NCBI RefSeq assembly: GCF_901827175.1
Contig: NZ_LR594663.1
Span: 186,001 to 250,000 of the forward strand
From: Variovorax sp. RA8
GTDB lineage: Bacteria > Pseudomonadota > Gammaproteobacteria > Burkholderiales > Burkholderiaceae_C
Direction of reading: 5' to 3'
Length of the DNA: 64,000 nucleotides
A program made the position numbers and the translations under genes. Of the stretch, positions 52,451-62,065 are shown piece after piece. The notes beneath the pieces were generated by a model, which saw only the letters and a program-made list of their open reading frames with translations, had not been told where the DNA came from and ran no database searches. Positions within the stretch are counted from its first letter, which is position 1. Every line of letters begins with the position of its first letter.

Positions 52451-54330
52451 GCGAACGGCTTGGGCGGGTGAGGTTGAAATTCTGCGTAGATCGGTGCCGA
52501 AGGAAGGGGTGTAGCTAGAACCGCCGCCTCGCCATCCGCAGCTGCAACTTCTGCAGCCGCGCCGGGGTCCTGAGCTGGAGGTGGCGGCGGTTCGATGACG
52601 TTCTTGATGGCCGCCAACGTAACTCTTACGAACTCAGGCATGTCGTCGACGGCCGGACACGAGGCGAGCAGGTCGCCCGCGTCTCCGCTGCCTTTCGCCC
52701 ATCCAAAGTACAGCGACAGCATCCCCTGCAACTCGGCCAGTGGAGTCACGGCTGTTGGCGTCTTCGCCGCCAGATGTGGGGGCCAATCTCCAGCAGCGAC
52801 CACCGCGATGGCATAGCCGCGGAGTGCAGCTTCGGAAGTCCCATCCAGCACCAGGTTTTCAAAGCCGTTGGTCGCTGACTCGTAGGGATGGTCGACCGCG
52901 GCGGCTATGGCGGCTAGAGCCTCTGGTGTCTGCTTGTCGAAGACCGCGAATACAACTTTTCCCAGAGATCGGAAGAACTTACCCAACGGAGCGACGTTGG
53001 TGTCTCCACGCGCATCGATGATGGCCACACCGAGGTTCTCGAGCGATTTGTAGTGCTTGGCGTCCAAGTCGCACAGCCGGCGTGCCGCGGCAGGCAGCGC
53101 ATCGAACTCTGTTCGGCCTTCAAACACCAGCACGTAGCGAGCTAATAGAGCCTCGCAAAACCGCGTTCGAAACTCGGTGCGATACGTCTTGGGCTTAACT
53201 GCTGGAGGGTATGCAGCCGGCATCCCGGTCATGACGCCTGCTGCGCGCTTCAGAATTAAAACTTGACCCGGGTCGAATTCCTCAAGCACGTAAGGCGAAT
53301 GAGAGGTGAAGATGGCCTGGGCCGACTTCTGGCGCAACGACCTGATGATGCGCTTCTGGGTGTGCGGGGGGAGCGCGATCTCGGGCTCTTCCATAGCGAA
53401 AATGACGCTCTGCTTCAGCTCGGCAATGATGGACAGCAAAGCCAGCACCAGCGTGTTGATCGTGCCTGTGCCTTGATGCTGATATGGGGCGGCGTAGATG
53501 GACCCGTCCGACCTCGTCGCGCCGGTACCCATGAAGACCGTCAGGGTGCGGCGAAGCATGTCTCGGGTGAGGTCCGAAACCCGCATGTGCGGTTGCTCGG
53601 CCCAGTCGGAAGGCACGTAGTGGCGCACTGCATCCTGCACAGAAGCGAGCAGCTCGCCAATTTCCTCGGCTTCGCCAACCGGCAATGCCCGTAGCTGCCC
53701 AAGCAAGTCCTCCCACATCGTCAGTCGAGTCTCCTTCAGTCGGAGGATCACGTCGAGCAATGAGCCGCGTTCAAGACTGAGGGCTCGGGCGCCGGTTCGC
53801 AATGTGCGCAGGTATAGAAAACCACACCTGCGCTTGTCGGGTGCCGAAAAGCGAACATATGACCCGCCCGGCGTTTCGGGAATCGCGTAGTACGTTTCGC
53901 CAGTGAAGTCGTCCTCGTCGATGTCGTACCAACCGTTGAAGAAGACGCGCATCGCAGGGCCCACATGCTCTGCGCTCGTGCCTTCAGGAGGCGGCCCATT
54001 AAGCAACGCCTTGGCGTTCGTGTCCCACCATTCGACATGGTCGCGGAAGTGCCGCTGTTGTTCCTCAGACAGGCCGGCTACGATCACTTCGACCTGAATC
54101 GGGATGACCTCCTTCTTGGCCGGGTCCACATACATCCCGGCATAGAAATCGTGTTCGTCAACCACGGGTCGGCGATTGAGCCGCTCAGGCCCGAGCACCA
54201 GGTCCACCGCCTCCAGCAACGTGGACTTGCCAACATTGTTGTCCCCAACGAAAACCGTGTGTCCGTCGAGGAGGACCTCGCCGTGGGCGATGCCTCTGAA
54301 ATTTAGGACGCGAACGCGCACGAGATGCAT
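52447..54330 (-). CDS. gajA: OLD-family ATPase/TOPRIM nuclease, GajA-like (Gabija defence)
   Basis: A 627-residue protein with an N-terminal ABC-type ATPase (Walker A GDNNVGKS at about 29-36; EEPEIALPP as Walker B; FTSHSPYVLEE with the switch His) and a C-terminal TOPRIM nuclease (VLVFEGRTEFDAL with the catalytic Glu, AIIDARGDTN, VVFAVFDKQT). The last segment has D-x-x rather than an evident DxD, so metal ligands should be checked. OLD/TOPRIM plus UvrD in one operon is the Gabija architecture. GGGAGG precedes the ATG. About 260 bases separate it from the HsdR-like gene on the same strand. Confidence 0.88.
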   Translation of the reverse strand: MHLVRVRVLNFRGIAHGEVLLDGHTVFVGDNNVGKSTLLEAVDLVLGPERLNRRPVVDEHDFYAGMYVDPAKKEVIPIQVEVIVAGLSEEQQRHFRDHVEWWDTNAKALLNGPPPEGTSAEHVGPAMRVFFNGWYDIDEDDFTGETYYAIPETPGGSYVRFSAPDKRRCGFLYLRTLRTGARALSLERGSLLDVILRLKETRLTMWEDLLGQLRALPVGEAEEIGELLASVQDAVRHYVPSDWAEQPHMRVSDLTRDMLRRTLTVFMGTGATRSDGSIYAAPYQHQGTGTINTLVLALLSIIAELKQSVIFAMEEPEIALPPHTQKRIIRSLRQKSAQAIFTSHSPYVLEEFDPGQVLILKRAAGVMTGMPAAYPPAVKPKTYRTEFRTRFCEALLARYVLVFEGRTEFDALPAAARRLCDLDAKHYKSLENLGVAIIDARGDTNVAPLGKFFRSLGKVVFAVFDKQTPEALAAIAAAVDHPYESATNGFENLVLDGTSEAALRGYAIAVVAAGDWPPHLAAKTPTAVTPLAELQGMLSLYFGWAKGSGDAGDLLASCPAVDDMPEFVRVTLAAIKNVIEPPPPPAQDPGAAAEVAAADGEAAVLATPLPSAPIYAEFQPHPPKPFA

Positions 54331-54591
54331 TTCAAACCTCCCTGCCTAGTAAGATCCGGGCCACTGCGCCATGGGACGCAGGATTCAATGTGTCCATAAG
54401 CAGACGACCGCTGTGGAGTGTGATCGCGCATGCACGACGCCGCCACGACAGGCAGCAATCGCTGCGAACCGTCTGTTCAGGTTTAGGATCACAGTTTGCA
54501 TGTGACCGGTACTAGATCATCGTTTCGAAAGATGCTGATCGGAGAAGTGGTTCAGCGGACGCTAGCTTCAAACCTCACGCCTTGCCACTCC

Positions 54592-55710
54592 CTAGGTTGC
54601 CAGTACCTCGCCGGTCTTGTCTGGCGTCACGTTTAGGTAGTTGGTCACACACGCCGTAAGGCGATCAGCGAAATCGAACAGCTGGTCGACGGTTGAGATC
54701 GCGAGGCGTTCCTCATCCTTGTTTTCGCAAAACAGGCCAACGACAAGCTTCGACTCGTTGTTAAAACGCAGGCGACAGATCGGCTTGCGATTGTTGTCAT
54801 CGAAAAGGATGGCGCAATAGCTTGCCGCGTCTCGGATAAAGATCCGTCCGGGCTTGACGACGGGCCTTAGGATGGCACGAATGATTTGATAGGCCTCGAG
54901 CTCGACGGCCGACGGGGTGAACCCTTCCTGGGAGCTTACCTCCGTCTCTGTGGCAGGCGTCTCGGCAACCACGAGGACTGGTGAAAGCGGCGGCTCTGGA
55001 GTCATGGCGCCCTTGAGGCGCTCATTGATCTTGTCGCCGATGAGCTGCTGGAACGCTCGCTTAGTCACAGCGGTAAACTGCTCCTTTACGGCATTCTTAA
55101 AGTGCTTTCCTGCAAGAAACTCCGCCGACACGAGGCGGACGAAATCTTCAGGCGGGTTCGTCATCCAGACATTGAGCGTATTCTGAATCGCTCGGGTGTA
55201 CTTGAGGTGATTGGCCGTGGTGAGAATGGTGTCGATGTCGAAGGCGGCCTTTGCAAACTTCTTGAGCTCTTCAATCTCTTGCTCGCGGAAGTTCAGGATG
55301 TTGAACTCGAAGAAGGGCTTCTCATCCATCTTGTTCGGCTTCTCCAGGTCCGTGAAGAACTTGTACGTGATGCCATTGGTAAGCACGCCAAACCGTGCTT
55401 CGGTCACGTGGAAGTACCTGAATAGCTGGCCCGCGTGGTTTATGTTGAGATCACCGCCGCTCTTCTTGCATTCGAAAAGCATGATGGGCTTGCCGTCCTT
55501 GAGGATGGCATAGTCGACCTTCTCGCCCTTCTTCGTTCCGACGTCGGCGATGAGCTCAGGTGTCACCTCGAGCGGGTCGAAGACGTTGTAGCCGAGAAGC
55601 TGGATGAACGGCATCACCATCGCGTTCTTAGTAGCTTCCTCCGTTTGGAGAAGGTCCTTCGCGACCGCGACTCTCGACGCGAGCGATCTCACTTGATCGA
55701 TGAAATCCAT
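54592..55710 (-). CDS. HsdR N-terminal-like nuclease-domain protein
   Basis: A 372-residue protein with the PD-(D/E)XK nuclease motif of type I restriction HsdR N-terminal domains: PFIQLLGYNVFDPLEV, then VDYAILKDGKPIMLFECKK with the D...ExK residues. The C-terminal half has a small domain seen in stand-alone proteins annotated as type I restriction endonuclease-like. There are no helicase, HsdM or HsdS genes here, so it is not a full R-M system. Start at ATG 55710 with GAGGAAG; the frame extends upstream to 55899 without similarity. It sits next to the Gabija pair in a defence island. Confidence 0.8.
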   Translation of the reverse strand: MDFIDQVRSLASRVAVAKDLLQTEEATKNAMVMPFIQLLGYNVFDPLEVTPELIADVGTKKGEKVDYAILKDGKPIMLFECKKSGGDLNINHAGQLFRYFHVTEARFGVLTNGITYKFFTDLEKPNKMDEKPFFEFNILNFREQEIEELKKFAKAAFDIDTILTTANHLKYTRAIQNTLNVWMTNPPEDFVRLVSAEFLAGKHFKNAVKEQFTAVTKRAFQQLIGDKINERLKGAMTPEPPLSPVLVVAETPATETEVSSQEGFTPSAVELEAYQIIRAILRPVVKPGRIFIRDAASYCAILFDDNNRKPICRLRFNNESKLVVGLFCENKDEERLAISTVDQLFDFADRLTACVTNYLNVTPDKTGEVLAT

Positions 55711-55914
55711 GCTGCTTCCTCTGTTCGTTGTTGCGCGCGGGGATCGCGACGGAGCATTCTGTTCAAGCGCGAGGCCTTGAACAACCGATAAATGACCGGA
55801 AGTCCAGGGTTTGGCGAAGTGAATCGCAAGATGTGCGGATTTGTTCACCCCTTCCGTTTCACAAGGCACGAAGCTAACGTCGCGGCGACGAGCTGGCAAA
55901 GCTACATTCGGCCA

Positions 55915-56649
55915 ATGTCTCCAGAAGAACCAACGCTGCCGCGTCGCTCCGCCCGCCTAAGCTGTGCTGGCGTGCTGAGCATCTTGACGACCCTCGTAGC
56001 GGTTGGAACGGTCACCCTGCACGTCCTGGGCGTGGCTTCACACCGAGCGTACCTGCAGTACTGGGGCATTGACGCAGACGTCTTCCCCAAATCCACCGAC
56101 TGGGTGTTGATCAACGGTTATCACGGCTTGATGAATCAGTCGGCTGTGGCGTTGCTGGGAATACTTGCCAACTTCGGATGGTGGGCTGCCGCGGCCGTCG
56201 GAGTGGCGCTCTATCTTTTCATTCTCCTGTCGCCGTGGGATGCGGGCTCTGGTGCCGTGTTCAAGTGGTTGAGTCAGCGTCCCGCTTCGGTACAGCGCTT
56301 CGCGAAGATTCTGGCGGCTACACTTCTGATCGCGGCAATCATCCCGGTCGTGCTGGTTGCATGGACGGCGGTAATGGTCATGCCCTATGTACTTGGCGAG
56401 GCCAACGGCAAGGCACATGCCACACGCGAGGCTCTCGAGTTTAAGAAGGGCTGCGAGCACTCGAAGCAGCCGTGCGTTGAGCTGAAGAGGGGCGGCGAGA
56501 CGCTCGGCTCAGGTTTTTTTCTGGATGGCTCGGCTTCGCACATTGCCATCTTTGACGCGCAGCTGCAGCGTGCTCGGGTTGTTCCGCGGGACGCCGTTGA
56601 ACTGATCTCTGGTCGGACGCCGGCGCTGCCCGAGGTAATTGCCCCTTAG
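55915..56649 (+). CDS. Membrane protein of unknown function, 244 aa
   Basis: A protein with three membrane helices in the first about 160 residues (LSILTTLVAVGTVTLHVLG; a second near ALLGILANFGWWAAAAVGVALYLFI; a third near TLLIAAIIPVVLVAWTAVMV) and a soluble C-terminal part with two Cys (CEHSKQPC). It is divergent from the HsdR-like gene, so it may be an unrelated gene or part of the same defence region. Start chosen at ATG 55915; an upstream frame start at 55792 lacks similarity. No family recognised. Confidence 0.6.
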   Translation: MSPEEPTLPRRSARLSCAGVLSILTTLVAVGTVTLHVLGVASHRAYLQYWGIDADVFPKSTDWVLINGYHGLMNQSAVALLGILANFGWWAAAAVGVALYLFILLSPWDAGSGAVFKWLSQRPASVQRFAKILAATLLIAAIIPVVLVAWTAVMVMPYVLGEANGKAHATREALEFKKGCEHSKQPCVELKRGGETLGSGFFLDGSASHIAIFDAQLQRARVVPRDAVELISGRTPALPEVIAP

Positions 56650-57235
56650 TTTGGACGGCGTTGCCTGTCGGTGAACTAAAAATTCCGATGCTGGCTGCCA
56701 TTGAAAGGAGAACCAGCGGCCCCTAGGTCGCTGCACGCGAGTAGCGTTCCCCATCGGCGGATCTGAAAATCTTGAACCATTTCCGCCATCCGTACGCGGC
56801 GACCTGGCAAGAATCGCGATGACAACTCACAGATCTGACAGCATCGGTACAAATCCTTGAATATGCCGCTGCATGGGCACCAGTCCCATCACCTTGGGAA
56901 CAACCGTCGATTAGCGAGCACTCATTCCCAGTTCACCGCGAACGTCAGCAATTGGCTCGATCCGAGTCACAGGTCGACTCGGTGCCAAGGACGGCTTTCG
57001 CTGCGAAGCAGGCTGTGGCGCGCCATCATTTCACGGGCAACTGCCCTCCCCCCATACTGCATTGCCAGCTCATCACGCCGGTGCGCCGCAGACCCGCACC
57101 ACCGGTCATCTCGCAATGGGCGGGCATGCTCACGATGACCGCGGTCGGTGGTGGCGGTGGTGGCGGTGGCAGCGGGGCCTGCACCCGCACCTCCCAGCCG
57201 AGCTCCCCCGCCCCCGCCCCAACGCCCTGCCCGGC
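56650..57235. other. Gene-poor region with IS debris character
   Basis: About 590 bases. No gene is supported. One minus-strand segment (about 56760-56830) reads GWRKWFKIFRSADGERYS, suggesting an old transposase or phage remnant, but it is too short to name. Confidence 0.35.
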
Positions 57236-57586
57236 TTAGAACGCGTTAAACACCGCCGAGTTGGCCGCAGCCTGCCCCTGGACGTTTTCGAGCGCCCGGA
57301 TCACGCCGCGCAGGCGCTCGCACTCGCGCTCGAGCGAGGCGACCCAGGCGCGGGCGTGCTGCGCTTCATTGAAAGCCTGCGCGTGGAGGGTGGCGAGCCC
57401 CCAGCGGCTCTCGAACCACAGCGTTAGATAAACCGCGCGCGGGGCGTTGCCGCTGGCCTGGTAGCGCTGCAGGGTACGCAGGCTCACGCCCAGGTGGCGG
57501 GCGATGTTCTTGCGCGATTCCATCTGGTCGGCCAGCAGATAAGCCAGGGGCGGCAGCCGGGCGAACGAGGGAGCGAGGAATGGCAT
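57236..57586 (-). CDS. HTH-type small protein, copy 1
   Basis: A 116-residue protein starting MPFLAPSFARLPPLAYLLADQ, with IARHLGVSLRTLQRYQASGNAPRAVYL, a helix-turn-helix-like pattern followed by a coiled-coil C-terminus (HARAWVASLERECERLRGVI). A second, frameshifted copy lies at 60400-60946. They flank the IS66 remnant and the toxin-antitoxin pair. Probably a phage/IS-associated DNA-binding protein; function unknown. Confidence 0.6.
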   Translation of the reverse strand: MPFLAPSFARLPPLAYLLADQMESRKNIARHLGVSLRTLQRYQASGNAPRAVYLTLWFESRWGLATLHAQAFNEAQHARAWVASLERECERLRGVIRALENVQGQAAANSAVFNAF

Positions 57587-57833
57587 GGAGGACCTCCTGC
57601 GAGAGGCGAGCAGGCGGCGGCGCCGGCCCGGCAGGGCAGTGTCAACTTGTCGCGGTGGCGTGGCGCCCTTCCCGCCCCTGCCGTGCGGGCTTTTCAGGGG
57701 GGATCGGGCCGTTGAACATAACAAGGCTTTACTCATTATGTGCTGTAAACCAAGTTCAGATGTCGCACCGCCAGCAAAGTTGAAATGTCACCACAAGCGC
57801 ATCCCCATCACTCAATCGCGCCTTCCCACGTAA

Positions 57834-58109
57834 GTAGCAGCGCTGGTGCAGCAGGCGCTCGGGTTGGACCCGTTTGCTGCATGCGTGTACGTGTTCAGCA
57901 ACCGCCGGCGCAATCGGGTGAAGGTGCTGGGCTGGGATCGCAACGGGTTCTGGCTGCTGCTCAAGCGACTGGAAGAAGACCGATTCATCTGGCCGAGCGA
58001 GGCAGTGGTGCCGACGCTGACGGTGGAGCAGTTGCACTGGCTGCTCGATGGCATCGACATCGGCGTTGTGCAGCGGCACCCGCAGCGTATCTACGAACGG
58101 GCAGGCTGA
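57834..58109 (+). pseudogene. IS66 TnpB (Orf2) fragment
   Basis: The plus frame after a TAA at 57831 reads AALVQQALGLDPFAACVYVFSNRRRNRVKVLGWDRNGFWLLLKRLEED and ends with RHPQRIYERAG at 58109, the C-terminal part of IS66-family TnpB. The N-terminal part is missing. Confidence 0.85.
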
Positions 58110-58188
58110 GAGCGGTAGTCATGGCGATGTGCCATTGCTGCAGATACGCATGGCGCGGCGGCCTGCCACCCAGGACAATGCCCGGCAG

Positions 58189-59586
58189 ATGGCCGACACT
58201 CCCACGCTCGAACAGTTCGCCGCCCTGCAGCAGGCGCTGGCCGAAGCGCTGAAGCACAACGAATCTTGGCGGGCGAGCTGCGCGTGACGCGCACCGAGCG
58301 CGACTCGCTGAAGGAACAGCTCAACAAGTTCAAGCGGCAGCTGTTCGCCGCCAGCAGCGAGATGACGGGCCAGCACCAGAAGGACATGTTCTTCAACGAG
58401 GCCGAGAGCCTCGGGGCGCAGGCCGAGCCGGCGGCCGAAGAAACCGACGACGACAAGATCGACGTGCCGGGCCACAAGCGTGCCAAGCGCGGACGCGAGC
58501 CGCTGGATCCGGCGCTGCCGCGCGAGGTGGTGCGGCACGAACTGCCCGAGGGCGAGCGCGTGTGCCCCCACGACGGTGCGATCTTGCGCGAGATCGGCGT
58601 GGAGCCAGCGAGCAGTTGGACATCATCCCCCAGCAGGTGCGCGTGATCCGCCACGAGCGCGTGAAGTACGCGTGCCCGTGCTGCGACGGTGGAATGCGCC
58701 TGGCCGCTCGCCCTGCGCAGGTGATCCCCAAGGGGCTGTTCACCGAGAGCGCACTGGCTTGGATCGCCACGTCGAAGTACCTGGACGGGCTACCGCTGTA
58801 CTGACAGGCGGCGCAGCTGGGGCGCTTCGGCGGCACCGACATCTCGCGCAACACGGTGGCCGGCAGCATCGTGCGCCTTGGACAACTGCCCGGCCAGTGG
58901 TGAACCTGCTGCGCGACGAACTGCTGGACGCGCCCTTGGTGTTCGGTGACGAAACCGAGCTGCAGGTGCTCAAGGAGCCCGGGCGCAGCGCGCAGGCCCA
59001 GAGCTATATCTGGGCGCAGATGACCGATGGTTGCGGCAAGGACGGAACGGCGCTGGCGCTGTGCGCCGGCATCCGCGAAGGGACGGTGCTAATACCCGAC
59101 GGCTACGAGGTCTAAGACACGGTTGCCGAGGCGAACCGTCTCGTACACCTGGGGTGCTGGACCCATTGCCGACGGTACTTCCATGAGGCATTGCAGGCAT
59201 TGCCCAAGGATCAACGCGGGCCGGGTCAATTGGCCGCGCGGTTCATCGCGCTGATCAGCAAGCTGTACGAAGTGGAAGCGCAAGCCAGGCGCGACGGCGT
59301 GGATACGAACGAGCTCGGGCGCCGGCGGCAGCACGACCGCGTACCCGTGCTGGCCGACGTCGAAGAGCTGTTGCTGGCCAACCTGCATGCCGTGCTGCCC
59401 AAGAGCTTGCTGGGGCAAGCGCTGCATTACCTGGCGTCGCAGTGGAGCAAGCTCAAGTGCTACGTCGACGACGGGTGCTACAGCATCGACAGCAACGCAC
59501 AGGAGAACGCGATACGGCCCTTCTGCGTCGGGCGGCGCAACTGGCTGTTCGCCGACACGGTGGCCGGCGCCAATGCCAGCGCTCAA
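58189..59586 (+). pseudogene. IS66 transposase TnpC, broken by several frameshifts and a stop
   Basis: From ATG 58189 (MADTPTLEQFAALQQALAEALKHN) the homology jumps between frames: a one-base loss near 58262, another near 58605, an in-frame TGA at 58802 (CGA-type Arg codon to stop), one more near 58890, one near 59120, and an abrupt end at about 59586 after ADTVAGANAS. Recognised pieces include LKEQLNKFKRQLFAASSE, YACPCCDGGM, GTDISRNTVAGSIV, FGDETELQVLKEPG and SQWSKLKCYVDDG...IDSNAQENAIRPF (the last is normally DNNAAERA). It is not functional. Confidence 0.88.
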
Positions 59587-59640
59587 CCAGGCACTCGTTC
59601 TCGCCATGCAAACACGAGGGCGAACAACATCAACCCCTCT

Positions 59641-59937
59641 TCACGGCAGGTCTGTCAGTTCGCCGGGCCACAACTGCGCGCTGTGAAGAATTCGCAGGAT
59701 GCGAACGCAATCCTTGCCAACCCGATAGGCCACGATGTACGACGTACGGCGAACGACCAGTTCGCGCGTCCCTTCGACGCGACCTGGTCGCCCGCCTTCT
59801 GGAAACTGCAACAGCACCAGCACTTGGGTGGCGATGCGCTCGTCCACTGCAATCGCCGCGCGCGGATCGTCTCGTTCGATGAAGTCGAAAATCCGCTCCC
59901 GGTCATCCATCGCCAACGGCGACCACTCAAGCCTCAC
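59641..59937 (-). CDS. RelE/ParE-family toxin
   Basis: A 98-residue toxin starting MRLEWSPLAMDDRERIFDFI, with RELVVRRTSYIVAYRV, the central strand of the RelE/ParE fold, and RILRILHSAQLWP at the C-terminus. The family includes mRNA interferases and gyrase inhibitors; which one this is cannot be told from the sequence alone. It overlaps its antitoxin by four bases (ATGA). Confidence 0.88.
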   Translation of the reverse strand: MRLEWSPLAMDDRERIFDFIERDDPRAAIAVDERIATQVLVLLQFPEGGRPGRVEGTRELVVRRTSYIVAYRVGKDCVRILRILHSAQLWPGELTDLP

Positions 59938-60242
59938 GCCTTACCTTCACCCGCTTTGAGCAGTGCAGCGGCGCGGCGCTTGGCGAAATGCGCATTAACT
60001 TTTTCATGCGGGATGGCAGGGCGCGGATCATCCAAGGCCTCCTGCACCTTGGCTCGGAACCAGGCGTCATGGGCCGCAGCGTCAACGGTAAAACCCGCCG
60101 GCAATGCGCCCTCCTTGGCCACACGTGTCAGAACGATCCTCATCACGTCCGAGACGGTGAGGCCGATGTTGTCGAGCACTGCGGTGGCGCGCTCCTTCAC
60201 CTCAGCGTCGATGCGGGTCTGTACCAATGCGTTCGCGGCCAT
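59934..60242 (-). CDS. RelB/DinJ-family antitoxin
   Basis: A 102-residue ribbon-helix-helix antitoxin starting MAANALVQTRIDAEVKERATAVLDNIGLTVSDVMRIVLTRV, the RelB/DinJ pattern. It is the first gene of the pair. It binds the palindrome just upstream with the toxin and represses the operon. Confidence 0.88.
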   Translation of the reverse strand: MAANALVQTRIDAEVKERATAVLDNIGLTVSDVMRIVLTRVAKEGALPAGFTVDAAAHDAWFRAKVQEALDDPRPAIPHEKVNAHFAKRRAAALLKAGEGKA

Positions 60243-60269
60243 AGTGGGCTTCCAAGTCGGGGAACAATG

Positions 60270-60284
60270 GAATTATTGTAATTC
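60270..60284. promoter_or_regulatory. Palindromic operator of the toxin-antitoxin operon
   Basis: GAATTA and TAATTC with a three-base centre form a perfect palindrome 28 bases before the antitoxin start, as expected of a RelB/DinJ-controlled promoter. Confidence 0.75.
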
Positions 60285-60399
60285 AAATGAATGACGCTAC
60301 AACATCCCAACCTTACGACCGCCCGGAGCACAACGCCGCGAAGGCCAACGCCAGGGAGATCCTCCCCCAGTGATGGTCTGACGGGCGGCCGAGCCGAAG

Positions 60400-60946
60400 C
60401 TAGTCAGCAAACGGGGAAAGCAACTTGTTGATTTTATTGAGCTTTTCCACGAATTCCGGTTTCGGATGTGATAAGCCGCCCCGGTGGGCGGCGGCAGCAC
60501 GCCGAACTTGGATCTGGCGCCGCACGGCGTCATCCACAAACCATGCGCCCTGATGCGCTGCTGCGGACCAGGGCGCCTCTATCCCGACGAGACCCCGACT
60601 AGACCGAGTGATAGCCGGCGCGTTGGCGGCCGGCTGCGCCTGCGCGTGTTCGTAGGCGCGGATGGCACGGCGCAGGCGCTCGCACTCGCGCTCGACCGAG
60701 GCGACCCACGCGCGGGCGTGCGGCGCCTCGTTCACGGCCTGCGTGTGCAGGGCGGAGATCCCCCAGCGGCTTTCGAACCACCGGGCCAGGTACACCGCGC
60801 GGCGCATTACCGGTCGCCGCATAGCGCTGCAGAGTTCGCACGCTCACCCCCAGGTGGCGCGCGACGCGCTGGGGTGGCTCGATTAGGTCGGCAAGTAGAA
60901 ACGACAGCGGCGGCACTCGCGCCGCTGAGGGCGATAGGAATGGCAT
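60400..60946 (-). pseudogene. HTH-type small protein, frameshifted copy 2
   Basis: From ATG 60946 the frame reads MPFLSPSAARVPPLSFLLADL...VARHLGVSVRTLQRYAATGNAP like copy 1 at 57236. It then loses frame near 60810, continuing in the next frame as RRAVYLARWFESRWGISAL...HARAWVASVERECERLRRAI to a stop at 60400, with a long extra tail. The two-base (or one-base) difference at GCGCCGCGC is the site of the lesion. Confidence 0.75.
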
Positions 60947-61298
60947 GCGTGACCTCCTGTGGATCGACGGCCGACCTCGGAGGGAGTGTGCTTTCAGGGG
61001 CGGTGCGCGCCCTGCCCTGTCGGCTTTCCCTTGGCCCAGGGCCGATTAAGCATAACAAGGCTTCGCGCTCCGGGCTTTATAGGAGCGATTTAGTAATGTC
61101 GCGTTCTCACCAATTTCAAATGTCGCAGAGTCTCCCGACCCAGCTTCTGGGAGACGGCGCTCAGATGTGGAGCACGTGCCGAAGCAAGTGGAACGGAATG
61201 CGCCACGATTGGCCGTTGCCGTTGCCGTTGCCGTTGCCGGTGTTGACGGTAGCCGTTCGTTGGTTAATGCGAACGACAGTGCCCACTTGGGGTTGTAG
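60947..61298. other. Intergenic region with short tandem repeat
   Basis: About 350 bases without a gene. It contains a segment similar to the upstream side of copy 1 (CATAACAAGGCTT...CAAATGTCGCA), so the HTH gene was duplicated together with its flank. A CCGTTG microsatellite lies at 61213. Confidence 0.55.
61213..61242. repeat. CCGTTG microsatellite
   Basis: Four exact CCGTTG units followed by one imperfect unit (CCGGTG). Confidence 0.85.
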
Positions 61299-61697
61299 CT
61301 ACTTGTCGTCGAACGAGACCTTCTCGCCGCCACGGAAATCATTGCGAGAGGCTTTGAGCGGCGGCGGTTTCGCCGGTGCTGCTTGCGCGATCGGCTGTGC
61401 GGTCGCCAGCGGCGACTCGACAGCCGCATAGGGCAGCTTCCACTCGCGCAGCGTGCATTCCTCGTGCAGCGTGACCTGCGCGTCCTTCATCGCCAGGACC
61501 TTGCCGTTGCGCATCTGACCGTCGCGCCAGTCGAGGAAGCGCACGGTCTGCCCCAGGTTCATGTTGATGCGCACGGCGATGATCCGGCGCGGATCGGCCA
61601 GCAGGCGCTTGATGATGGTGCTCAGCTGGAACAGCTCCAGGCTGCTCGCGCGGCTGAGCGCATCGATCAGCTTCGGGTCGGTGCCTTGCAGGATCAC
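61299..61697 (-). CDS. Hypothetical protein near IS66 fragment, 132 aa
   Basis: An unrecognised protein starting MILQGTDPKLIDALSRASSLELFQLSTIIKRLLADP, with a VRFLDWRDGQMRNGKVLAM strand-like segment and an Ala/Pro-rich tail. The N-terminal helical motif followed by a Tudor-like beta segment is seen in short conserved proteins of Burkholderiales. Function unknown. Confidence 0.55.
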   Translation of the reverse strand: MILQGTDPKLIDALSRASSLELFQLSTIIKRLLADPRRIIAVRINMNLGQTVRFLDWRDGQMRNGKVLAMKDAQVTLHEECTLREWKLPYAAVESPLATAQPIAQAAPAKPPPLKASRNDFRGGEKVSFDDK

Positions 61698-61736
61698 TCT
61701 CGTCTTCCTTCGTTGCGCAGCCGGGTCGCGTGTGGT

Positions 61737-62065
61737 TCAGGCTGCCAGTCGTTGCTCGATGTGGTGCCCGCCGATGTTCCACGGCAGTAACTCGTCGATG
61801 CGGTTGATCGGATGGTCGGCAATGCGTGCGAGCACATCGCGCAGATACGCCTGCGGATCGAGCCCGTTCAGCCTGGCCGTCTCCACCAGACTGTAGATCG
61901 CCGCGGCGCGCTCGCCTCCGGCGTCCGAACCCATGAAGAGATAGTTGGATCTTCCAAGGGCCACACCACGCAGGGCACGCTCGGCAGCAGCGTTGTCCAG
62001 CTCGATGCGGCCATCGGTCCAATCGTCGGGGCATTGGCCATCCCGGGACAGCTGCAGCGCCGGGC
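61737..62065 (-). pseudogene. C-terminal fragment of an IS66-family transposase
   Basis: The minus frame reads [46 protein letters not shown] and ends NRIDELLPW...RLAA. This is the C-terminal part of IS66 TnpC, and differs clearly from the remnant at 58189, so it is a second IS66 relic. The 5' part is missing. Confidence 0.8.

Noticed and set aside
61213..61242. CCGTTG microsatellite as a phase-variable switch
   Set aside because: It is outside any called gene and its 6-base unit would not shift a frame.
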